NCBI RefSeq assembly: GCF_030489605.1 | Contig: NZ_JAUKFY010000007.1 | Location: forward strand, 62,001-126,000 | Reading direction: 5' to 3' | Origin: Brevibacillus laterosporus | GTDB lineage: Bacteria > Bacillota > Bacilli > Brevibacillales > Brevibacillaceae | DNA: 64,000 nucleotides | Part shown: positions 48,549 to 57,668 of the stretch, one piece after another | Layout: every line of letters begins with the position of its first letter | Numbering within the stretch: the first letter of the stretch is position 1 | Program-made: the position numbers and the translations under genes | Notes under the pieces: generated by a model | Seen by the model: the letters and a program-made list of their open reading frames with translations, nothing else | Databases searched by the model: none | What the model was told of the DNA's origin: nothing

Positions 48549-49564
48549 TCTTTTTCCCCTTTTCCGCTATGATCGATCTGTAGCTCTTTTAAGATGAGCT
48601 GATTGACATCAGACTTGCAAAAACGCGCCGCTGCTAGCAGGGCATTTTTAAATGCTTTTGCATCGGATGAACCATGCGCCTTAAAGACAGGGCGTTTCAA
48701 TCCAAGCATCGGAGCACCACCGTACTCTGCATAGTCCATGCGGTTAGCAAAACGTTTTAGACTTGGCTTTAAAATGGCAGCAGCCAGTTTATTCATGAAG
48801 GTTGAGGTAAGCTCGCGCTTCAACTGAGAGAAAATAGCTAAAGCCGTTCCCTCTGTGTTTTTCAATAAAATGTTGCCAGAAAATCCTTCGCATACTAGTA
48901 CGTCACAAGCATCCTCTAGTAAATCCCGCGCTTCTACGTTCCCAATAAAATGTACCGGACTTTCCTTTAGCAAGGGAAAGGTGCTTTTAGCCAGTTCATT
49001 CCCTTTTGCTTCTTCTGTGCCGACATTCAGCAAGCCAACGCGCGGTTTTTTTATGCCTAACACTTTTTCTACATATAGGCTACCCATAATAGCATATTGC
49101 ACGAGGTGTTGGGGTTTGGCATCCATATTGGCGCCAACATCAAGCACCAATGTAACTCCACCCTTGATTTTGGGAATCATCGCAGCTAGAGCCGGACGTT
49201 CAATTCCCTTCATGCGTCCCGTAATTAATAACCCCGCTGTCATCAATGCTCCGGTGTTGCCAGCAGAAATGACCGCCTCTACTTCCTCTTGACGTGCCAG
49301 TTCTACTGCTTTTACTAAAGAAGAATCTTTTTTACGGCGCACAGCTTTAACCGGTTCTTCATCTGATGCTATTTTTTCTGTTGTATGTAAAATCTCAATA
49401 TTAGATGGACGGGGTGTAGGCAGATAGCTGCCAATAGCTGATTCATCCCCAACTAAAACAATTTGTAAGGAGGGTTCAACAGAGATAGCCTCCAAAGCGC
49501 CTTCTACGGCACTGCGGGGTGCATGGTCGCCCCCCATGGCATCAAGTGAAATACGCAAGTACAA
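48545..49564 (-). CDS. plsX: Phosphate acyltransferase PlsX
   Basis: 339 residues. PlsX turns acyl-ACP into acyl-phosphate for phospholipid synthesis. It begins ISLDAMGGDHAPRSAVEGAL, followed by AVISAGNTGALMTAGLL and VCEGFSGNILLKNTEG, all family blocks. It is the second gene after fapR and a known FapR target. Confidence 0.98.
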   Translation of the reverse strand: MYLRISLDAMGGDHAPRSAVEGALEAISVEPSLQIVLVGDESAIGSYLPTPRPSNIEILHTTEKIASDEEPVKAVRRKKDSSLVKAVELARQEEVEAVISAGNTGALMTAGLLITGRMKGIERPALAAMIPKIKGGVTLVLDVGANMDAKPQHLVQYAIMGSLYVEKVLGIKKPRVGLLNVGTEEAKGNELAKSTFPLLKESPVHFIGNVEARDLLEDACDVLVCEGFSGNILLKNTEGTALAIFSQLKRELTSTFMNKLAAAILKPSLKRFANRMDYAEYGGAPMLGLKRPVFKAHGSSDAKAFKNALLAAARFCKSDVNQLILKELQIDHSGKGEKE

Positions 49565-49590
49565 TTCCCTCCTGTTTTTTCCTGACCTTA

Positions 49591-50157
49591 CTACTCACGG
49601 ATACGAAAAACCCTAAACGTAGCAGTAAACACATTTTCTCCTTGAACCTTCGTTTCGACGCGCACCTTGCTTTCGTCCCCTTCCGTAGAACGAACCACAG
49701 CCTTAGCAACCAGCTTCTCGCCTTGCTTTACAGGCCGAATAAAACGCATGCGGGCTGTAGCCGTTAAAGCAACATCCGCGTCGATAACAGCAACCGCCAG
49801 GGAGTTTGCTTGAGCAAAGATATAATGTCCACGAGCAATCTGTGTTCGAGTAAACACATGCTCCTCTGTTATTTCTAAGACAGAAATTCCATAATCATCC
49901 AGTTGTAGATCTATTACTTCGCCAATCACCTCTTCAATTCCTAGTGATTTGACTGGATCTAAACTTTTCTCTGCAACAGATTTAATCCGTTCACGTAATT
50001 CCGGTATGCCTAGCTCTAATCGATCAAGCCGTATCGTTTGAATGCTAACATCAAACATCGCAGCCAAATCTTCATCCGTAGCGAATGGATTTCGTTCTAG
50101 ACTATCCACGAGCTGTCTTTGACGATCTCTCTTAGCTATGCGAGCGATTTTCGGCAC
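49591..50157 (-). CDS. fapR: Malonyl-CoA-responsive repressor FapR
   Basis: 188 residues. The N-terminal helix-turn-helix is [29 protein letters not shown], and the C-terminal hot-dog domain ([19 protein letters not shown]) binds malonyl-CoA. FapR represses the fap regulon until malonyl-CoA rises. The start is a GTG directly after AAGGGGGG, unusually close, so the true start may lie a few codons later. Its own promoter carries the operator at 50196-50212. Confidence 0.96.
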   Translation of the reverse strand: MPKIARIAKRDRQRQLVDSLERNPFATDEDLAAMFDVSIQTIRLDRLELGIPELRERIKSVAEKSLDPVKSLGIEEVIGEVIDLQLDDYGISVLEITEEHVFTRTQIARGHYIFAQANSLAVAVIDADVALTATARMRFIRPVKQGEKLVAKAVVRSTEGDESKVRVETKVQGENVFTATFRVFRIRE

Positions 50158-50195
50158 CCCCCTTAGCTTTTTCTATCTATGCTTACGAGTTGTTT

Positions 50196-50212
50196 TTAAT
50201 ACCAGGTACTAA
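50196..50212. promoter_or_regulatory. FapR operator
   Basis: TTAATACCAGGTACTAA, a 17-bp palindrome that matches the recalled Bacillus consensus TTAGTACCAGATACTAA at 15 of 17 positions. It lies just downstream of the -10 box of the fapR promoter, over the expected transcription start, about 40 bases ahead of the fapR codons. Confidence 0.85.
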
Positions 50213-50215
50213 ATT

Positions 50216-50244
50216 AGTATACGGGAGGGAGACCATTTTTACAA
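50216..50244 (-). promoter_or_regulatory. SigmaA promoter of the fapR-fab operon
   Basis: Minus strand: -35 TTGTAA (50239-50244), 17-base spacer, -10 TATACT (50216-50221), abutting the FapR operator. Confidence 0.78.
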
Positions 50245-50292
50245 CCCTATTCATAAAAATAACTTAATCCGTTAGATTTTCCCGTTTGAACA

Positions 50293-50323
50293 GAAAAAAA
50301 GCAAGGTGATCACCTCACCTTGC
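50293..50323 (-). terminator. Terminator after rpmF
   Basis: Minus strand: GCAAGGTGA/TCACCTTGC nine-base stem followed by TTTTTTT. Confidence 0.9.
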
Positions 50324-50330
50324 CTCTTGC

Positions 50331-50501
50331 TTATTGAACCACTTTCTTACCTTTGTAAGTTCCGCAGCTTGCGCATACGCGGTGAGCTAGTTTGTGTTCG
50401 CCGCAGTTATCGCATTTAACCATACCTGGAATCTCTAATTTGAAGTGCGTACGACGCAATCTTTTACGAGTTTTGGAAGTTCTACGTTGAGGTACTGCCA
50501 T
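50331..50501 (-). CDS. rpmF: 50S ribosomal protein L32
   Basis: 56 residues, translated by hand. It begins [19 protein letters not shown], the L32 signature, and keeps the four zinc-binding Cys: [10 protein letters not shown] and [10 protein letters not shown]. An AGGAGG lies just upstream. It follows yceD, the usual pair in bacteria, under the consensus promoter at 51241-51269. Confidence 0.98.
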   Translation of the reverse strand: MAVPQRRTSKTRKRLRRTHFKLEIPGMVKCDNCGEHKLAHRVCASCGTYKGKKVVQ

Positions 50502-50694
50502 CTTCCTTACACCTCCTTCGAAGTCAAAATGTCTGAAGGTTCCCCATATAGAAACTCAAGGCATAAAGCCGTAAGTGAAATGGTTATCTGTGGAACCGAT
50601 GTATGTGGGTTAGGACTAATTCACAGGAATCGACCAACCCGTTCAAAAATGAAGCAATTCATCCAAAGAGATGCGCTTCATCTTGAAAACAAGC

Positions 50695-51213
50695 TTATTC
50701 TTCTGCTTGAATGAAGAATTTCTTTAGGGCTTCTAAACGCGGATCAATACGTTCTGTGGAACAATTACATGACTGTTCATTGCGATTAATTCCGCAACTC
50801 GCGCACAGTCCCTGACAATCCTTGGAGCACAATGGGAATGCTGAAATTGACAACAGGAAGTCTTCTTCCAGGAACGGGTCCAACTCGATCTCTTCGCCAG
50901 TCACCTGATGAATATCGCTATCCTCATCAAATTCGATATCGGATGTATTCGGCGCAAAGGTTTCAGAAAAAGGAATCGAAAGCTGTTCCGTGTACGGTGT
51001 CAAGCAACGCGCACAAACGAACTTAGCTTCTGCTTGTATTTCTCCCTTGATATAGATTAAGCCACCGAGCTCCATAGCCTCTCCTGTAACAGTAACAGGT
51101 GATAAGTCTCGAATCTCTTGATGACGCTTCTTTAAATCCTGGGAATCCAAGTTTGTTTGAAAAGGAAGTGGTTCTCCTTTTCTGTGGTGCAATTCTATTA
51201 GTTTAATATTCAT
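50695..51213 (-). CDS. YceD (DUF177) family protein
   Basis: 172 residues. The family is encoded before rpmF and is implicated in 23S rRNA or 50S metabolism. Visible features are a CARC pair near residue 78 (FVCARCLTPYTEQL), an acidic stretch, and a Cys-rich C-terminus (LCSKDCQGLCASCGINRNEQSCNC) that resembles a zinc site. The Bacillus name is ylbN. Function is inferred from family and context. Confidence 0.9.
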   Translation of the reverse strand: MNIKLIELHHRKGEPLPFQTNLDSQDLKKRHQEIRDLSPVTVTGEAMELGGLIYIKGEIQAEAKFVCARCLTPYTEQLSIPFSETFAPNTSDIEFDEDSDIHQVTGEEIELDPFLEEDFLLSISAFPLCSKDCQGLCASCGINRNEQSCNCSTERIDPRLEALKKFFIQAEE

Positions 51214-51240
51214 GTTATCACCTCATGCACAACAAAGATG

Positions 51241-51269
51241 ATTATAGCTTTTGCCTACATCTTTGTCAA
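51241..51269 (-). promoter_or_regulatory. Perfect-consensus sigmaA promoter of yceD-rpmF
   Basis: Minus strand: TTGACA (51264-51269), 17-base spacer, TATAAT (51241-51246), both exact. It lies 28 bases before the yceD start. Confidence 0.9.
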
Positions 51270-51279
51270 CCTATTTTCC

Positions 51280-51307
51280 TTGACACCTTATCGGCTGCAA
51301 ATAGAAT
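51280..51307 (+). promoter_or_regulatory. SigmaA promoter of tmcAL
   Basis: TTGACA (51280-51285), 16-base spacer, TAGAAT (51302-51307), divergent from the yceD promoter with the two -35 boxes 10 bases apart. Confidence 0.75.
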
Positions 51308-51334
51308 TTGCCAGAACAAATGAACTTGTCTACA

Positions 51335-51360
51335 CTACCAGTACAGATAGGTTCTGGTAG
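51335..51360 (+). other. Hairpin at the 5' end of tmcAL mRNA
   Basis: CTACCAG (51335-51341) and CTGGTAG (51354-51360) pair perfectly, directly before AAAGGATG. The hairpin lies in the leader and could affect translation start or RNA stability. Significance uncertain. Confidence 0.4.
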
Positions 51361-51380
51361 AAAGGATGTCGTTTTTACAA

Positions 51381-52613
51381 ATGAAATCAGTGGGCCTTAT
51401 AGTAGAATACAACCCTTTGCACAATGGACACAAGCTTCATTTTGCATTAGCGAAAAAAATGACAGGAGCTGATGCCTGCGTCGCCGTCATGAGCGGCAAC
51501 TTCTTACAACGGGGAGAACCTGCCATCGTCTCGAAATGGGCTCGCACGGAGATGGCTCTGCGTTTAGGGGTTGATTTAGTAATTGAACTCCCTACACTCT
51601 TTGCCACCTCGAACGCTGAGTTGTTTGCCCATGGAGCAGTCTCGCTGTTAGATCGCATCGGAGTAGTTGATACGCTATGCTTTGGTTCGGAGTGCGGAGA
51701 CATTAGCTGGATGAAAGAAGCCGCACAGCTACTCGCGCATGAAGCACCTGAATTTTCTCATTTACTAAAAGCAGGGTTACGCGATGGTCTTCCGTACCCT
51801 AAGGCATACGCTGAAGCAGCTCACACGTACCTCACCGATCACGGCATTCATGGCGCGACTCTCGATCAACCAAATAATATACTCGGTTTTAACTATCTCC
51901 TATCACTGGCTAGGTTAAACAGCAAAATTGTACCTGTCACCATCCAACGTCAAAAAGCAGGCTATCATCAAGAAACAATCACAGACGAGCAGATAGCAAG
52001 CGCTACCGCTTTGCGAAAAATATTGACAGAGAAACAGCAAAATATAGCAGCAGTCGCAGGATACGTGCCGAAAGCTACTGTAGATGTGTTGCAGCGTGAA
52101 TGGCTTTCTGGCCTTTGTCCTATGACGTGGGAAAATTTCGTTCATCCTCTCTTCCATCGTCTGTTACAGCTCACTGCACAAGAGCTTGCTACGTACCATG
52201 AAATAGAAGAAGGAATGGAGTATAGGCTCCTAGAATCGGCACGGCGATCAAAAACAGTTGCACAGATGATTACCTCCGCTAAAAGTAAACGATATACGCA
52301 AAATCGCATTCAGCGTATGTTGCTTAACGTGCTACTCGATGTGAAAAAAGAACAGATATCTGCTTTTAACCTCCGCCATGGCGCCTCATACGCCCGTGTC
52401 CTTGGATTCAGCCAGAAGGGAAGAGAATTACTTCAGCAGGCTAAACAAAAAAGTGCAATCCCCCTCTACACGAATGTAAGAGACGGATTGCATCCTATGC
52501 TTGATGTTGATATTCGCTCAAATGCTTTATACCGTTTGGCGCATTCGATTCAAATTGAGCAGCCCTTTTTGGAAGAATATCGCCGGATTCCTTTACAAAT
52601 CACACCTGAGTAA
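51381..52613 (+). CDS. tmcAL: tRNA(Met) cytidine acetate ligase TmcAL (YlbM)
   Basis: 410 residues from MKSVGLIVEYNPLHNGH at 51381, the conserved opening. An ATG at 51366 is in frame but lies on the AAAGG signal. TmcAL forms ac4C34 in elongator tRNA-Met from acetate and ATP. The nucleotidyltransferase motif is YNPLHNGHKLH (HxGH), followed by VMSGNFLQRGEPAIVSKWARTEMALRLGVDLVIELP. It converges with ylbL. Confidence 0.95.
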   Translation: MKSVGLIVEYNPLHNGHKLHFALAKKMTGADACVAVMSGNFLQRGEPAIVSKWARTEMALRLGVDLVIELPTLFATSNAELFAHGAVSLLDRIGVVDTLCFGSECGDISWMKEAAQLLAHEAPEFSHLLKAGLRDGLPYPKAYAEAAHTYLTDHGIHGATLDQPNNILGFNYLLSLARLNSKIVPVTIQRQKAGYHQETITDEQIASATALRKILTEKQQNIAAVAGYVPKATVDVLQREWLSGLCPMTWENFVHPLFHRLLQLTAQELATYHEIEEGMEYRLLESARRSKTVAQMITSAKSKRYTQNRIQRMLLNVLLDVKKEQISAFNLRHGASYARVLGFSQKGRELLQQAKQKSAIPLYTNVRDGLHPMLDVDIRSNALYRLAHSIQIEQPFLEEYRRIPLQITPE

Positions 52614-52627
52614 GAGAGGTAGTTTTT

Positions 52628-53716
52628 TTATTCTATTCCCTTTGGCTTTAGGTGTTGTAGGTATTGCAGTGCATCATCTACCGTTTTTACTGGAACAATC
52701 CGCATAGAGGTGTGAATGCGTTTCGCTGTTTCCACCGCTACTTCATAGTTTGATTTATCGCCGCTCGTATCGTTTGGCGCAAAGAAAATTTCTGCTCCTG
52801 CGGCATCAGCGGCGATAACCTTGTGATTGATACCACCGATTCTTCCTACAGTGCCATCGGAATTCATTTCACCCGTTCCAGCGATACGATAGCCACGCGT
52901 GATATCAATTTCTGGACGCAATTGGTTATAGATTTCCAAGGTAAACATTAGTCCTGCAGACGGACCACCAATATTATTAGCGGCAATCGTAATTTTCTTA
53001 TCAAATAGGATGCGCTTTTGATCCTGCGGTGTTATACCGAACCCGGCTCGATGGGACGTTGCACCATTATTTTCGGGTAATTGCGCCAGAATCAATTCGG
53101 CCTGTTCTTGTTTTCCATCCCGTTTAAATTGTAGTTGGATAGCATCGCCCGCCTTCTTACCTTCCAATAAGAGGAATAGATCATTCTTATTTTTAACGGG
53201 CTTGTTGTTCAGCGAGGTAATGACATCTCCCACCTTCAACACGTTTTTAGCAGGAAAGCCATCCATAACAGACAAGACTAAGACTCCTTGATCCTCCATT
53301 TTCACTGGATAGCCCGCTTTTTTCAGAGCGACCGCTTCTGCAACCTGCTGAGATCGCTGCATTACCAACAGCTCCCGTTTTGCATAATCCTCATCGCTTT
53401 CACCCTGCGCTGTAATAAATTTATCGGAAATAAGATCAGCATCCTTAGAAAATTGTGCGTATAGATATGTTAAAGGTGTTGCTCGGGACATGCGTACAGT
53501 AGTCAGCATAAATGTGCCCTTCTCATTCTTTACGCCGCCTTCTACGGTAATCATAGGCGAAAGCTCTTTAGCCGTTCCAGCACGCTGTACATAATAAGGC
53601 ATAGGTATATAGGTACTAATGACCATCAGAATCATGATGATCATAGCTATCAGAACGGCTACATTCCGTTTATTAGTTCGTCTTAAGCGCTCGTTCGATT
53701 GATATTCGTTTTGCAT
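52628..53716 (-). CDS. ylbL: YlbL/SepM family PDZ and Lon-type membrane protease
   Basis: 362 residues. A membrane anchor near the N-terminus (VAVLIAMIIMILMVISTYIPM, about 19-39) is followed by a PDZ domain (about 150-215, VLVLSVMDGFPAKNVLKVGDVI) and a Lon-like protease domain with catalytic Ser in GGPSAGLMFTLEIY and Lys in INHKVIAADAAGA. SepM matures competence peptide in streptococci; the Bacillus homologue has been linked to the DNA-damage response. The ATG at 53716 follows GGGAGG and overlaps ylbK by 44 bases. Confidence 0.95.
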   Translation of the reverse strand: MQNEYQSNERLRRTNKRNVAVLIAMIIMILMVISTYIPMPYYVQRAGTAKELSPMITVEGGVKNEKGTFMLTTVRMSRATPLTYLYAQFSKDADLISDKFITAQGESDEDYAKRELLVMQRSQQVAEAVALKKAGYPVKMEDQGVLVLSVMDGFPAKNVLKVGDVITSLNNKPVKNKNDLFLLLEGKKAGDAIQLQFKRDGKQEQAELILAQLPENNGATSHRAGFGITPQDQKRILFDKKITIAANNIGGPSAGLMFTLEIYNQLRPEIDITRGYRIAGTGEMNSDGTVGRIGGINHKVIAADAAGAEIFFAPNDTSGDKSNYEVAVETAKRIHTSMRIVPVKTVDDALQYLQHLKPKGIE

Positions 53717-54506
53717 CTGTTTCCTCCCAATTCTTTATCATCTCTTTAATTTGATCAATGTGCTTTCGAGCCGCTATCTCTCCTAATTCCACAATCGAAT
53801 CTATTTGTGTAAAAGACAAGCTGCCGATGTGACCTACCTCTGGACGAATCACTAAATCTGCTGATAGCATCCTATATCGTAAAATTTCACGTTCCATTAC
53901 ATCTATCGTCTGAGCAATCACGTCAAAGATGCTTGATACTTTCATTCTGTTGTCAAAATTTGCTACATCAATGGCCAGAACTAGGTCAGCCCCCATTTCT
54001 CGGGTAACCGTTATCGGTACTCGATCAATTACACCTCCATCCACCAGCATTCTGCCATTTACCTGCTCTGGCACAAAAATTCCTGGCATAGCAATACTGG
54101 AACGTACAGCGATATCTACCGGTCCCTCTGTAAAAACTACTCGCTCTCCCGTTTCTATATCAGTTGCTACAATTGCCAAGGGAATTTGCAGCTCTTCAAT
54201 ATTTTTGCCATGAGTTAATAAGCGAATGATTTCTTTTATCTTTTGACCGGCTACCAATCCCATATGAGGGACCACTAAATCTAACCAGTGCTTGCGCTTG
54301 ACATTTATCGCCAATTTCTCCATCATGTCTGGTCTAATTCCATTTGCATAAAAGGCCCCTACCAAGCTGCCCATACTGCTTCCTGCTATAAAATCAACAG
54401 GAATATCATGCTCTTCAAGCACCTTTAGAATCCCGATATGAGCCAATCCACGGGCACCACCCGCTCCAAGTGCTAAACCAATGGTTGGTCGTTTCTTGTC
54501 TGTCAT
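53673..54506 (-). CDS. ylbK: Patatin-like phospholipase (YlbK/RssA type)
   Basis: 277 residues. Patatin fold: the oxyanion motif GAGGARGLAHIG (about 14), catalytic Ser in GSSMGSLVGA (GxSxG, about 42) and Asp in VDGGVIDRVP (about 165). No signal peptide, so a cytoplasmic or membrane-associated lipase. It overlaps and precedes ylbL, the same pair as in Bacillus subtilis. Confidence 0.94.
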   Translation of the reverse strand: MTDKKRPTIGLALGAGGARGLAHIGILKVLEEHDIPVDFIAGSSMGSLVGAFYANGIRPDMMEKLAINVKRKHWLDLVVPHMGLVAGQKIKEIIRLLTHGKNIEELQIPLAIVATDIETGERVVFTEGPVDIAVRSSIAMPGIFVPEQVNGRMLVDGGVIDRVPITVTREMGADLVLAIDVANFDNRMKVSSIFDVIAQTIDVMEREILRYRMLSADLVIRPEVGHIGSLSFTQIDSIVELGEIAARKHIDQIKEMIKNWEETDAKRISIERALKTN

Positions 54507-54639
54507 AAAAAACGCCTCCTCCCCTCAATCATATGAAAACAGCCCGCTTCTCCATTCATTTTTTAGCTAGCAGAGAGTATGAATAGTTTGTACCCCTCCA
54601 ACGTAGACATGTACTAACGCTTACATCCGGGAGGGTTAT

Positions 54640-55857
54640 ATGTCGCATCGTTCTCCTTATCTCACAATTAGTTTAGCGATTTTGTCGCTCCTTTTGGTTT
54701 TCGTACTTATTATTAATCCGGAGCCTTCCTTTCAAGCTGCCGTTCGCGGCTTAAACATTTGGTGGGAAGTCGTCTTTCCTGCTCTTCTCCCCTTTATATT
54801 TGTATCGGAGGTTCTGATGGGAGTTGGTGTTGTTCATTTTATCGGGGTATTGCTGGAGCCACTGATGCGCCCTCTATTTAATGTCCCGGGGACAGGAGGG
54901 TTCGTGCTGACAATGGGGTTCTCTTCCGGCTATCCAGTCGCAGCCAATCTAACCACCCGTTTACGAGAGAGAGGCCACATTACAAAAGTGGAAGGGGAAA
55001 GGCTCGTTACCTTTGCTACTACAGGAGACCCGCTTTTTGTTATCGGTGCAGTAGCCGTTGGTTTTTTTAACAGTGAACAGCTCGGATATGTAATCGCCTT
55101 TACCCATTATGGTGCTGCAATCCTGGTTGGCATGCTTTATCGTATGTACTCGCCTGTTTCCCCCATTACAGCGATTTATGAAAAATCACAGCACCCCTTA
55201 CTTTACCGGGCCTTACAAGCTATGCATCGTGCCAGACTCAGTGATAATCGCCCCTTTGGCAAGCTTATGGGAGATGCCGTGCAATCCGCTCTACAAACCC
55301 TGATGGTCGTCGGGGGCTTTATTATCATGTTCTCGGTCTTGCTTCAAATGATGCAGACCGTTGGCATTACCAGCTTCTTAAACCGTGCTCTCTTTTTATT
55401 GCTGGGTCCGTTTGGATTCACAGATGCGATGGGCAAGGCTGGCTTGGCCGGGTTATTTGAAGTAACAATGGGTGCTCAAAATACTAGTGAAATTCAGGAT
55501 ATCTCTATGATGGTCAAAGCAGCTATTACCGCTGCCATCATATCCTGGGGCGGTCTGAGCGTCCATGCGCAAATTGCAAGCATATTAAGCAAAACGGATA
55601 TCAGCGTGAAGCCTTATCTCATCGGTCGGGCTATCCATGCTATTTTTGCGGCGGTGTTAACAATCGTGTTCTGGAAACCACTTACGATCATCACGCAAAA
55701 TGTTAATACAAGCATCCCCGCCTTTTTACCTAGCGAGCACTTACTTCAAGCTAAATCGTGGTGGCTTATTTTTTCTCAAATGAGCACCATTGCAGCTTGT
55801 ATCGCAATCGTCTTATTTTTAATTTGTTTTTTATTACACAAGCTGTGGAAGCAATAA
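54640..55857 (+). CDS. ylbJ: Sporulation integral membrane protein YlbJ
   Basis: 405 residues with about eight hydrophobic segments (YLTISLAILSLLLVFVLII at the N-terminus, AACIAIVLFLICFLLH at the C-terminus). It has the nucleoside-recognition-like Gate fold (FVLTMGFSSGYPVAANLTTRLRE, VTFATTGDPLFVIGAVAVGFF). In Bacillus subtilis ylbJ is a sigmaE gene needed for resistant spores. GGGAGG lies upstream of the ATG; I found no convincing sigmaE promoter. It is divergent from ylbK. Confidence 0.95.
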   Translation: MSHRSPYLTISLAILSLLLVFVLIINPEPSFQAAVRGLNIWWEVVFPALLPFIFVSEVLMGVGVVHFIGVLLEPLMRPLFNVPGTGGFVLTMGFSSGYPVAANLTTRLRERGHITKVEGERLVTFATTGDPLFVIGAVAVGFFNSEQLGYVIAFTHYGAAILVGMLYRMYSPVSPITAIYEKSQHPLLYRALQAMHRARLSDNRPFGKLMGDAVQSALQTLMVVGGFIIMFSVLLQMMQTVGITSFLNRALFLLLGPFGFTDAMGKAGLAGLFEVTMGAQNTSEIQDISMMVKAAITAAIISWGGLSVHAQIASILSKTDISVKPYLIGRAIHAIFAAVLTIVFWKPLTIITQNVNTSIPAFLPSEHLLQAKSWWLIFSQMSTIAACIAIVLFLICFLLHKLWKQ

Positions 55858-55881
55858 TGATCGAATATGTACACAAATAAA

Positions 55882-55913
55882 GGAAGGGTAAGAAACCCGC
55901 GTTCCTTACCCAC
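55882..55913. terminator. Hairpin between convergent ylbJ and coaD
   Basis: GGGTAAG (55886-55892) and CTTACCC (55905-55911) flank a GC-rich loop midway between the two stops. The T-runs are weak, so termination is likely but not certain. Confidence 0.5.
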
Positions 55914-55953
55914 TTATTGAATGCTTCCCCTACAGGCCGGCCAGCATCCATTT

Positions 55954-57016
<1,063 letters not shown>

Positions 57017-57146
57017 TTTCTCTTCACCTAACTTGTATACATATCCGTTGTCACACTTTTTGGTGAGACAGTAGTTTTCATACTACCATATAGGAAGGAA
57101 AAACGTAAAATTTTCAATCCAAACGATAAAAAATATAAATCAGCAT

Positions 57147-57176
57147 GTATAACTTACCAGTTTGCTGGTAAAAATG
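57147..57176 (+). promoter_or_regulatory. SigmaF/sigmaG-like sporulation promoter
   Basis: GTATA (57147-57151), 15-base spacer, GGTAAAAATG (57167-57176). This fits the recalled sigmaF pattern GYWTA, about 16 bases, GGNNANAATR closely. It points into the structured RNA region. Confidence 0.65.
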
Positions 57177-57182
57177 TGTTAC

Positions 57183-57384
57183 AAGCGATGCTATGGTGTC
57201 GCTGACAACCGCGGAGAAGACTTACGTTTCCCCATAAGCTCTTCCTCCGGTTTCTCCTCTCCCATAATTGAAGTCAGTTCAGTTGACACCTCATGTAGAT
57301 AGGAGCATGAAGGTGACAGGTTTCCCCCGCGGAAACAACTTGAATGACTGCCTCACTTTTTAAGAAGAAGTGAGGTATTTTTTT
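57183..57384 (+). ncRNA. csfG: CsfG-like sporulation small RNA
   Basis: About 200 bases with no worthwhile reading frame but a series of hairpins: GCGA/TCGC (57185-57202); a long CGGAG.AAGA.CTTA stem paired with TAAG.TCTT.CTCCG (57212-57249); CACCT.CATG with CATG.AGGTG (57287-57315); GTTTCC/GGAAAC (57320-57336); and the terminator. In Bacillus subtilis the forespore RNA CsfG lies beside ylbH (rsmD) in the ylbG-ylbH gap, is driven by sigmaF and sigmaG and is conserved in endospore formers. Position, promoter type and size agree. The start is estimated from the promoter. It fills most of the 428-base gap before the 47-residue gene. Confidence 0.68.
57351..57384 (+). terminator. Terminator of the CsfG-like RNA
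   Basis: CCTCACTT/AAGTGAGG (57351-57358 with 57368-57375), then TA and seven T. Confidence 0.93.
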
Positions 57385-57444
57385 GTCCAAAACAGAGATA
57401 TTAGTAAACGTCCCCATTCTAAAGAATAGAAGGAGAGAACCAGC

Positions 57445-57588
57445 ATGGCTGCTAAAAATCCATCAGAACGTAAGCTTAAAGCCTCTAAGGCTCAATCGCA
57501 GGCAGATCGCACTGGTGTTGGTATCGAGCGCGCCCGCGATATGCAATCGGAAGCGGATCTTCTTGACGCCAAGAAACATAACCAATAA
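57445..57588 (+). CDS. 47-residue hypothetical protein
   Basis: Translated by hand: it begins MAAKNPSERKLKASKAQSQ and ends LLDAKKHNQ. It is hydrophilic, rich in Ala, Lys, Asp and Gln, has no Cys or Trp and no membrane segment. An AAGGAGAG lies seven bases upstream of the ATG, so it is probably translated. The size and composition recall small spore or DNA-associated proteins, but I cannot match it to a named family. A CATTCTA, like a sigmaG -10, lies upstream at about 57415 without a good -35. It sits between the csfG-like RNA and ku. Confidence 0.7.
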   Translation: MAAKNPSERKLKASKAQSQADRTGVGIERARDMQSEADLLDAKKHNQ

Positions 57589-57628
57589 ATATTGTTGACG
57601 TCCCAAAAGTTACATGCCGATACATCAT

Positions 57629-57668
57629 GCCTCCTTGTGGATACTACTTCTATAAGGAGGCGTTTTTT
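57629..57668 (+). terminator. Terminator-like hairpin containing the ku Shine-Dalgarno
   Basis: GCCTCCTT (57629-57636) and AAGGAGGC (57654-57661) form a perfect 8-bp stem with a 17-base loop, followed by G and six T. The right arm is the ku ribosome-binding site, eight bases before the ku ATG. It can act as terminator of the upstream small gene, as a translation block on read-through mRNA, or both. Confidence 0.7.

Noticed and set aside
54570-54640. SigmaE promoter for ylbJ
   Set aside because: A CATGTACT-like -10 and an ATA are present, but their spacing is about six bases too long.
57405-57425. SigmaG-like -10 CATTCTA before the small gene
   Set aside because: No acceptable -35 at the expected distance; kept only as a remark.
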